From AP-15 sp963700185 (lineage in GTDB: Bacteria; Pseudomonadota; Alphaproteobacteria; ATCC43930; CGMCC-115725): a stretch of 64,000 nt of DNA. The notes beneath the pieces were generated by a model. That model worked only from the letters and a program-made list of their open reading frames with translations, ran no database searches and was not told the origin of the DNA. Of the stretch, positions 57,624 to 64,000 are shown in pieces; the stretch's first letter is position 1, and each line of letters opens with the position of its first letter. The stretch spans positions 1 through 64,000 of the forward strand of contig CAVOWP010000015.1 of NCBI GenBank assembly GCA_963700185.1, in the 5' to 3' direction. A program made the translations under genes and the position numbers.

Positions 57624-59105
57624 TTACTCGGCAACAGCCCGTTTCTGCTGAGGAGCAAGATCCTCGACTTTGAGGCCGAGGGCGCGGGCGGCGCCGGCAC
57701 CGTAAGCCGGGTCGGCGCGGAGACAATTGGCGACGTGCCGCTCTTTGATGTGCCGGCGCGCATTGCCCATTGCGCGGGCCGTGTTCTCGAACAGTACCTG
57801 CTGCTGGGCTGGCGTCATCAGACGGAAAAGATTACCCGGCTGCTCCCAGTCATCGTGTTCGGCATAATGGTCGTAGTGCGCCGCCTCACCCTCGAGCGGC
57901 AATGGCGGCTCGGCGAAATCGGGCTGATTGTCCCACAGCCCCTCACTGTTAGGATTGAAGCTCAGGGCGCGGCCGAGATTGCCGTCGGTACGCATCTTGC
58001 CGTCGCGATGATAGCTGTGGAACGGGCATTGCGGTGCATTGACCGGGATGTGATTGAAGTTGACGCCAAGCCGGTAGCGCTGCGTGTCGCCATAGGAGAA
58101 CAGGCGCGCCTGCAGCATCCTGTCGGGCGACCATGAGATGCCGGGCACCACGTTGGCAGGCGAGAAACCGGCTTGCTCGACTTCAGCGAAAAAATTCTCT
58201 GGCCAACGATTGAGCTCCAGGACGCCGACCTCGATCAATGGGTACTCGGCCTGTGTCCAGACCTTCGTCAGGTCGAACGGATTGAAGCGGAAGGCCTTGG
58301 CCTGTGCGTCGGTCATCACCTGGATGAAGAGCCTCCAGCGCGGGAAATCGCCGGCCTCGATCGCATTGAAAAGGTCGCGGCCGTGGCTTTCGCGGTCCTT
58401 GGCAACCAGGGCTTCGGCCTCGGCGTCGGTGAGGTTCTGAATTCCCTGTTGCGTCTTGAAATGGAATTTGACCCAGACGCGCTCGTTCGCCGCATTGATC
58501 ATCGAAAAGGTATGGCTGCCGTAGAGGTTCATGTGGCGGAAGCTCTTCGGGATGCCGCGCTCCGACATGGTGATCGTGACCTGGTGCAGCGCGTCTGGCA
58601 GCAATGTCCAGAAATCCCAATTATTGTCGGCGCTGCGCATTCCGGTGCGCGGATCGCGTTTGATCGCGTGGTTGAGATCGGAAAAACGCAGCGGGTCGCG
58701 ATGGAAGAACACCGGCGTGTTGTTGCCGACGATATCCCAGTTGCCCTCCTCGGTGTAGAACTTGATTGCCGTGCCGCGGATATCACGCTCGGCGTCGGCG
58801 GCGCCGCGCTCGCCGGCCACGGTCGAGAAGCGGATGAACATCGGCGTCTGCTTGCCGATCGCGCTGAAAATCTGCGCCTTGGTAAAGCGGGTGATGTCAT
58901 GTGTCACCGTAAGGATGCCGTGGGCGCCCCAGCCCTTGGCATGCATGCGGCGCTCGGGGATCACTTCTCGGTCGAAGTGAGCCAGCTTCTCGATCAGCCA
59001 GATGTCTTGCAGCAGTGCCGGACCGCGCGGACCGGCGGTCAGGATGTTAGTGTTGTCGGCGACCGGCGCGCCGGTGGCATTGGTGAAAACCTTCGTAGTT
59101 GACAT
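57624..59105 (-). CDS. katA: Monofunctional haem catalase
   Basis: 493 residues from ATG 59105. Active-site His in REVIPERRMHAKGWGAHG, Asn in FYTEEGNWDIVGNNTPVFFH, haem-ligand Tyr in RLFSYGDTQRYRLGVNFN, with DLTKVWTQAEYPLIEVGVLE. Length and lack of a long C-terminal domain place it in the small-subunit catalases. It degrades hydrogen peroxide in the cytoplasm. Upstream is an AT-rich 290-base region; an OxyR site was not identified with confidence. The aquaporin gene follows. Intact; the symbol follows the common name for this clade. Confidence 0.95.
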   Translation of the reverse strand: MSTTKVFTNATGAPVADNTNILTAGPRGPALLQDIWLIEKLAHFDREVIPERRMHAKGWGAHGILTVTHDITRFTKAQIFSAIGKQTPMFIRFSTVAGERGAADAERDIRGTAIKFYTEEGNWDIVGNNTPVFFHRDPLRFSDLNHAIKRDPRTGMRSADNNWDFWTLLPDALHQVTITMSERGIPKSFRHMNLYGSHTFSMINAANERVWVKFHFKTQQGIQNLTDAEAEALVAKDRESHGRDLFNAIEAGDFPRWRLFIQVMTDAQAKAFRFNPFDLTKVWTQAEYPLIEVGVLELNRWPENFFAEVEQAGFSPANVVPGISWSPDRMLQARLFSYGDTQRYRLGVNFNHIPVNAPQCPFHSYHRDGKMRTDGNLGRALSFNPNSEGLWDNQPDFAEPPLPLEGEAAHYDHYAEHDDWEQPGNLFRLMTPAQQQVLFENTARAMGNARRHIKERHVANCLRADPAYGAGAARALGLKVEDLAPQQKRAVAE

Positions 59106-59393
59106 GACGGTTCCTAGGGTGACGGTGAAAACATCTCGAAGAAGTATACGACTGAGTCTGCTCAATACGACCGGCTGTTAGATTAATTTAGGAAATTTCG
59201 TAAGCGACGAGGTTCTTTTAGATTTCATTAGTTTTATTTGATCGTCTGTTGATCAACGCGAACTAGATACCGGTCGCGCGTTCGACCGATCTGCACAATT
59301 CCGCCGGTATGCTCAACGTCTGCAGAAGCAGTGCCCGTAGGAATTTGCGCGAAAACGCGCACTCGTGCAAACCAACGGAGATGGAATAGTAAA

Positions 59394-59888
59394 ATGCCGA
59401 CAAACCTGCATATCGTCCCGCGGCTATCGTCATTCGCCGCGGCGCTTGTTCTATTCGCAGCGGTGAATGCCGATGCCCAACAGCCGACGACGAGCTCGGT
59501 CGTTATCCCGCCGATCCCGCCGGGCCAGGCCCGCGTTTGGATCTACCGCGGTTCGCAGCCCGCCAGCCCGCTCAACTATCCCGAGATGGAGCCGATAATG
59601 TTGAACGGCGTTAGGGTCGGGTTCGAGACACTGGGCAGGGCCTTCTACCGCAACGTTCCGCCCGGGCACTACGTTATTGCCGCCCCGAGCTTCACGGATA
59701 ATCTTGATCCCAGCCAGACCGCTACTGTCGATCTTGCTGCCGGGCGGGAGGCATACGCGAGGCTCGAGGTGCTAGGGTGGCCGAATGGTGGGGGCGAGAA
59801 TATGGTGAACGAATATTATGTCCGCCTCATGCCACCGCAAGCCGGGCAAACCGCAGTCGCGCAGCTCGCATTCTTGGGCGGCAACTGA
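59394..59888 (+). CDS. Exported protein with IPPIPPGQARVW motif
   Basis: 164 residues from ATG 59394 with a Sec signal peptide (SSFAAALVLFAAVNADA-QQ). Mature motifs VVIPPIPPGQARVWIYRGSQ, MLNGVRVGFETLGRAFYRNV and PPGHYVIAAPSFTDNL follow the same order as in the lipoprotein at 13026-13496, so the two are paralogues; this one is soluble in the periplasm. DUF2846-like; function unknown. It ends at a bidirectional hairpin before mutS. Confidence 0.75.
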   Translation: MPTNLHIVPRLSSFAAALVLFAAVNADAQQPTTSSVVIPPIPPGQARVWIYRGSQPASPLNYPEMEPIMLNGVRVGFETLGRAFYRNVPPGHYVIAAPSFTDNLDPSQTATVDLAAGREAYARLEVLGWPNGGGENMVNEYYVRLMPPQAGQTAVAQLAFLGGN

Positions 59889-59917
59889 GCGCTCCTTTTT
59901 CTGCGCAGCAGCGCTTG

Positions 59918-59965
59918 CTCCACCCTTCCCCTGCCGCACTGGAGGTGTAACAGGGGAAGGTGGAG
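59918..59965. terminator. Bidirectional terminator hairpin
   Basis: CTCCACCCTTCCCCTG (59918-59933) pairs with CAGGGGAAGGTGGAG (59951-59965), 15 pairs with one bulged C and a 17-base loop, between convergent gene ends at 59888 and 59980. Confidence 0.7.
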
Positions 59966-59979
59966 GTACGAGTGAGGCC

Positions 59980-62619
59980 TTATTCCGCCGCCAACGCCTT
60001 CAGCCGGTAGATCAGGTCGAGTGCCTGGCGCGGGGTCAGCTCGTCGGGGCGGGTGTCACGCAGTAAGGCCTCGGCGGCGCATTCGCGTGGCGGCGGCTCG
60101 GCGCGGCGGCGGGCGGCGCTGAAGAGTGGCAGGTCGTCGGCGAGGCGCGCGAGGGCGCCGCCCTGCTCGCCCTTTTCGAGGACGGAGAGCACCTCCTCGG
60201 CGCGGGCCGTCACGGCCTTCGGCAAGCCGGCGAGCTTGGCGACATGGATGCCGTAGGAGCGGTCGGCGGTGCCGGGGCCGACCTCGTGCAGAAAGACTAC
60301 ATCGCCCTTCCACTCCTTGACCCGCATCGTGTGGCAGGCGAGCGCGGGGAGCTTGGCGGCGAGCGCGGTCAATTCGTGGTAATGCGTCGCGAAGAGGGTG
60401 CGGCAGCGGTTGACCTCGTGCAGATGCTCGAGAGTGGCCCAGGCGATCGAGAGGCCGTCGAAGGTCGCCGTGCCGCGGCCGATCTCGTCGAGAATGACAA
60501 AGCAACGCGGACCTGCTTGGTTCAGGATCGCCGCGGTTTCGACCATCTCGACCATGAAGGTCGAGCGGCCGCGCGCGAGATCGTCGGCGGCGCCGACCCG
60601 GCTGAACAGGCGATCGACAATGCCGATCCGCGCCGAGCGGGCGGGCACATAGGAGCCCATCTGCGCCAGGATCGCAATCAGCGCGTTCTGCCGCAGAAAC
60701 GTGCTCTTGCCGGCCATGTTGGGGCCGGTGACGAGCCAGATCCGGTCCTCCGCCAGGACGCAGTCATTGGCGACAAAGGCCCCGCCATTGCCGCGGGCGC
60801 CAAGCGCCGCCTCGACAGTCGGATGACGCCCTCCCACTATCTCGAAGGCGGTGGTCTCGTCGACTACGGGCCGCACCCAGAGCGCGCCAGCCGCAAGCTC
60901 GGCCAGCGCCGCCGCGAGGTCGAGTGTGGCGAGCGCCGCCGCGGCGGCAGCGATCTCGGCGCGGCGGGCCATCACCTCACCGACGAGATCCTCGTAGAGC
61001 CGCAATTCCAATGCCAAAGCCCGCTCGGCGGCACTGGCGATCTTGGTTTCGAGGTCGGCCAATTCGGCCGTCGTGTAGCGCTGCGCGCCCGCCATCGTCT
61101 GGCGGTGGATGAACTCCGGTCCGAGCTTGCCGGCATGGTTCGCCGACACCTCGATGTAATAACCGATGACGTTGTTGTGGCGGATCTTCAGCATGCCGAT
61201 CGCCGTCTCACCGGCATAGCGCGCCTGCAATGCCGCGATCATGCGGCGGCTCTCGTCGCGCAAGCCGCGCCATTCGTCGAGCTCGTCCGAATATCCGGCG
61301 GCAATAAACCCGCCGTCGCGGGCGAAGAGCGGCAATTCGGCAGTGAGCGCACGGCGGAGGCGCTCGACGAGGACACCGTGCTCGCCGAGCCCCCGCTGCG
61401 CTGCAGCGAGCCGCTCGGGCAGCGGCACGAAACCCGGCTCGGCCAGCATGTCGCGCGAGGCCGCGGTTTCCCCCAGCGACTGGCACAATGCCGCAAGGTC
61501 GCGCGGGCCGCCGCGGCCGAGGCTGAGGCGCGTCAAACCCCGCTCGATGTCGGGGCAGCGCTTCAGCCGCTCGCGCAAGGCCTCGCGCAGCTCCGGGTGG
61601 TCGACAAAGAACTCGACGGCATCGAGACGCGCCGCGATTGCGGCAGGCTCGGTCAGCGGCGCCGCGAGGTGATCGGCGAGGAGGCGGGCGCCGGCAGCGG
61701 TTACGGTCCGATCGACCGTCGCGACGAGACTGCCCTTGCGCTCACCGGCGAGGGTTGCCATCAGTTCGAGATTGCGGCGGGTCGCCGCATCGATCTGCAT
61801 GACCGAAGCTGGCATGACCTGGCGCGGCGGCTGCAAGTGCGGCGCCCGCCCTTGCTGGGTCAGCCCGACGTAATCCACGAGGGCACCGGCGGCGGCGAGC
61901 TCTGCCCGGCCGAAGCCGCCAAACCCGTCGAGCGCGCCGACTCCGTAGAATTCCTGCAGTCGGCGGCGCGCGGCTTCGCTCTCGAAGCGGGGATTGGGCA
62001 GTGGCGTCAGGGCCGGCTTCCACTCGGCGAGCAGCTCGAAAAGTGCCGGGCGGGTCAGCAGTCGCTCTGGCAGCAGGATCTCACCCGGCATGAGGCGGGC
62101 GAGATCGCCGGCGAGGGTCGGCTCGCTGGTCGGCATCAGCGCGAAGTCGCCGGTCGACAAATCGAGCCAGGCGAGCCCCATCGCGCCCCCCGCCTCGGCG
62201 ATACCGGCGAGATAATTGTGCCGGCGCGCATCGAGGAGACCCTCCTCGGTGAGGGTGCCGGCGGTCACGACGCGGGTGACCGCCCGCCGCACCGGTCCCT
62301 TGCCACCGCGCCGCCGCGCCTCGGCAGGATCCTCGATCTGGTCGCAGATCGCGACCTTGAACCCGGCGCGGATCAGCCGCGCGAGATAGGTTTCGGCGGT
62401 GTGGACCGGGACGCCGCACATCGGGATGTCAGCCCCCTCGTGCCGGCCGCGCTTGGTCAGCGCGATGTCGAGCGCCCTTGCCGCGGCGACCGCGTCGTCG
62501 AAAAACAGCTCGAAAAAATCCCCCATCCGGAAGAACAACAGGCAGCTGGGGTTCGCTTCCTTGATCTCCAGATACTGGGCCATCACCGGCGAGGGCGCCG
62601 GAGGGGAATATTCGTTCAT
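59980..62619 (-). CDS. mutS: DNA mismatch repair protein MutS
   Basis: 879 residues from ATG 62619; an open extension to 63078 overlaps the divergent gene and was rejected. Mismatch-reading motif FFRMGDFFELFFDDAV (Phe-x-Glu) near residue 32, connector and core domains, clamp around KIRHNNVIGYYIEVSA, ATPase Walker A VTGPNMAGKSTFLRQ, Walker B FVILDEIGRGTATFDGLSIA and the ATHYHELTALA segment, then the C-terminal dimerisation tail. It recognises base mismatches and recruits MutL after replication. Intact over 2.6 kb, which argues that read quality is good in this part. Confidence 0.97.
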   Translation of the reverse strand: MNEYSPPAPSPVMAQYLEIKEANPSCLLFFRMGDFFELFFDDAVAAARALDIALTKRGRHEGADIPMCGVPVHTAETYLARLIRAGFKVAICDQIEDPAEARRRGGKGPVRRAVTRVVTAGTLTEEGLLDARRHNYLAGIAEAGGAMGLAWLDLSTGDFALMPTSEPTLAGDLARLMPGEILLPERLLTRPALFELLAEWKPALTPLPNPRFESEAARRRLQEFYGVGALDGFGGFGRAELAAAGALVDYVGLTQQGRAPHLQPPRQVMPASVMQIDAATRRNLELMATLAGERKGSLVATVDRTVTAAGARLLADHLAAPLTEPAAIAARLDAVEFFVDHPELREALRERLKRCPDIERGLTRLSLGRGGPRDLAALCQSLGETAASRDMLAEPGFVPLPERLAAAQRGLGEHGVLVERLRRALTAELPLFARDGGFIAAGYSDELDEWRGLRDESRRMIAALQARYAGETAIGMLKIRHNNVIGYYIEVSANHAGKLGPEFIHRQTMAGAQRYTTAELADLETKIASAAERALALELRLYEDLVGEVMARRAEIAAAAAALATLDLAAALAELAAGALWVRPVVDETTAFEIVGGRHPTVEAALGARGNGGAFVANDCVLAEDRIWLVTGPNMAGKSTFLRQNALIAILAQMGSYVPARSARIGIVDRLFSRVGAADDLARGRSTFMVEMVETAAILNQAGPRCFVILDEIGRGTATFDGLSIAWATLEHLHEVNRCRTLFATHYHELTALAAKLPALACHTMRVKEWKGDVVFLHEVGPGTADRSYGIHVAKLAGLPKAVTARAEEVLSVLEKGEQGGALARLADDLPLFSAARRRAEPPPRECAAEALLRDTRPDELTPRQALDLIYRLKALAAE

Positions 62620-62691
62620 CGGCGAGGGGCGACGCTTGCGGGTGTTTGACGGTAGCATGGGGAGCGCCCGAGCACGAAAGAGAGGATCGGC

Positions 62692-63216
62692 ATGGCCGAG
62701 AGTTCGCCGTCTTTTCCGGTCATTCGCGAGGCGGTCGCCTCGTTTCCCGACCGCGAGCACTTCCACCCCGCCGTTGCGAACCTGCTCGCTGCCGGGTTCG
62801 ACACGGCCGATCTTTCGGTGTTGGCCTCGCACGATTCGCTGGCCGCCGCTGGCGAGCCTCCCGCACGCGAGCCGAAACTGCTGCCGGCCGGTCTCGCCGA
62901 CGAGATCAAATACATTGCGCCCTTGACTGTCGCCGGCATCATCCTGCTGTCGGGCGGGCCGATCGCCGCGACGGTCGCCGCGCTCGTCGGCGCCGGTCTC
63001 GGCGGCGCGGCCCTGAAGGAGCTGTTCGACGATTACACTGCGCCGCGCCACGCCGAGGATTTCCAGGCGGCGCTGCATGCCGGGGCAGCGCTCTTATGGG
63101 TGCGCTGCGAGGATTCGGAGCGCGAACTGACGGCGACGCGCATTCTCGAACAAGCGGGCGGCCGGCATGTGCATGTCCACGGTCGCCCGGCGCAGACTGC
63201 GGGGCGCGGCGCCTAA
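62692..63216 (+). CDS. Small membrane-associated protein with Gly-rich hairpin
   Basis: 174 residues from ATG 62692 (Shine-Dalgarno GAGAGGAT), divergent from mutS. The soluble N-terminus SFPVIREAVASFPDREHFHP, NLLAAGFDTADLSVLASHD resembles the start of heat- or stress-induced small proteins; a hydrophobic hairpin IAPLTVAGIILLSGG and IAATVAALVGAGLGGAALKE has Gly-zipper spacing; the C-terminus GAALLWVRCEDSERELTATR and HVHVHGR is soluble. Probably inserted in or lying on the inner membrane; function unknown. Confidence 0.75.
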   Translation: MAESSPSFPVIREAVASFPDREHFHPAVANLLAAGFDTADLSVLASHDSLAAAGEPPAREPKLLPAGLADEIKYIAPLTVAGIILLSGGPIAATVAALVGAGLGGAALKELFDDYTAPRHAEDFQAALHAGAALLWVRCEDSERELTATRILEQAGGRHVHVHGRPAQTAGRGA

Positions 63217-63372
63217 GCGGGCGCTGGCTCGCGCCATTTCTCGGGTGCGCGGTCTTCTCGACTTTTACGGTAATTAACGCCTATTCATTTGGTTCTGCTC
63301 GAGATGCGGGAACTCGATCGCGAACGCCAGATCGGCGATGGCCTGAAGGCCGCAGATAATGAGGGGAAAGCC

Positions 63373-64000
63373 ATGTCCACGAACTCGGCACCCGTCAGCG
63401 CTTCATTATGCGGTCCCGTAAATCTGAATGTTAGGCAGTCGCCGACCCTGACCAGCCGACGGGCGTTGCTAGCGTCGACCGCGTTGCTGCTGATCACGCG
63501 AGCGGCAAGCGCACGAACCCTGGGGGGCGGCACCGGAATGCCCTGGCGGCCGTTCGCCGGCGATCCTCCCCAGGCGGTCAAGCCGGGGCCATGGGTGTTC
63601 TTGACACCCGAGGAAGGGGCCGCGGTCGAGGCTTTGGTGGATCGGTTGATCCCGCCCGATCCGGAAACCCCTGGCGGCAAGGACTGCGGATGCACCGTCT
63701 TTATCGACCGCCAATTGGCCGGCGCTTACGGCCGCGCCCAAGGCCTCTACATGAGTCCGCCCTTCCTGCAAGCGACGCCGGAGCAGGGTCTGCAGGCGTC
63801 GTCGACACCAGCGCAGCTCTATCGCCGCATGCTCGCAGCGCTCGATGCATTCTGTCGCGCCAACTACGCCGGCAAGACCTATGCGCAGCTTCCGGACGCC
63901 GAGAAGGACCGGATCATTGCGGCAATGGAGAACGGCGCGCTGCAATTGCAGGGGACGAGTGCGACGCCGTTTTTCGAGATATTGCTGCAGGATACGCGCT
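63373..64000 (+). CDS. Gluconate 2-dehydrogenase subunit 3-type protein (partial)
   Basis: Runs off the right edge after 209 codons. A twin-arginine-like leader (TSRRALLASTALLLI) is followed by VFLTPEEGAAVEALVDRLIP, CGCTVFIDRQLAGAYGRAQG and YAQLPDAEKDRIIAAMENG, the pattern of the small subunit of membrane-bound GMC/FAD dehydrogenases. The partner flavoprotein and cytochrome c genes would be expected beyond 64000. It is exported in complex with the large subunit. Confidence 0.85.
   Translation, partial: MSTNSAPVSASLCGPVNLNVRQSPTLTSRRALLASTALLLITRAASARTLGGGTGMPWRPFAGDPPQAVKPGPWVFLTPEEGAAVEALVDRLIPPDPETPGGKDCGCTVFIDRQLAGAYGRAQGLYMSPPFLQATPEQGLQASSTPAQLYRRMLAALDAFCRANYAGKTYAQLPDAEKDRIIAAMENGALQLQGTSATPFFEILLQDTR

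Noticed and set aside
60244..62649. An 801-codon open frame on the plus strand opposite mutS
   Set aside because: It is antisense to an intact, motif-complete mutS in GC-rich DNA where stop codons are rare; no domain is readable.
62620..63078. N-terminal extension of mutS
   Set aside because: It overlaps the divergent gene at 62692 and lies before the canonical start MNEYSP; the extension has no family match.

Overview
The window is high-GC DNA with the gene set of a soil alphaproteobacterium of the order Hyphomicrobiales, most like Bradyrhizobium or a close relative. This is inferred from the DUF2924/DUF3489/serine-recombinase module, the aliphatic acyl-CoA and CoxL-type gene neighbourhood, the NHEJ gene ku, the IS21/IS6/IS3/IS256 remnants, and a dispersed repeat with a tRNA T-arm-like core. 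No rRNA, complete tRNA or CRISPR array was seen.

Layout. 0.6-4.0 kb: phage packaging remnant (ParB-methyltransferase, small and large terminase). 4.4-5.4 kb: frameshifted ku. 6.1-8.1 kb: isochorismatase-like gene, then an aldo/keto reductase truncated by a scrambled IS256 transposase. 8.7-15.8 kb: exported proteins (a tiny repeat protein, a broken DUF6351 hydrolase, a lipoprotein, an SGNH hydrolase) and a broken cupin. 15.8-22.2 kb: minus-strand catabolic cluster (oxidoreductase, acyl-CoA ligase, CoxL/CoxS-type molybdenum hydroxylase) cut by many single-base frameshifts. 22.3-24.5 kb: intact CoA-ligase alpha-type gene plus enoyl-CoA hydratase. 24.5-28.6 kb: IS fragments, a fused transporter scar and an intact membrane protein. 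28.6-31.4 kb: secreted alpha/beta hydrolase and a luciferase-like monooxygenase. 31.9-35.3 kb: large serine recombinase module. 35.7-40.6 kb: defence/toxin-antitoxin island (TcmP/DUF5131, DUF6088, MNT-HEPN, XRE-ImmA, helicase tail) bounded by IS6 and IS21. 43.9-45.3 kb: secreted GH30 glycosidase. 45.3-53.6 kb: graveyard of gene and IS fragments, a truncated multihaem cytochrome, an apparently complete IS3 element with a frameshift slippery run, and the 5' part of a group II intron. 53.7-64 kb: stable, intact chromosomal genes (wHTH-NB-ARC regulator, aquaporin, catalase, exported protein, mutS, a small membrane protein, start of a gluconate-dehydrogenase subunit 3 type gene).

The left 53 kb is an accessory region: repeated integration, deletion and local inversion have left many partial genes, often ending exactly at IS ends or at copies of the T-arm-like repeat. 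The right 10 kb is conserved core. Where I could resolve frameshifts, nearly all are explained by one extra base, which matters for deciding whether they are decay or read error. The best candidates for new biology are the TcmP/DUF5131 pair with an in-frame TGA, the T-arm-like repeat family that marks breakpoints, and the locally inverted transposase remnants.
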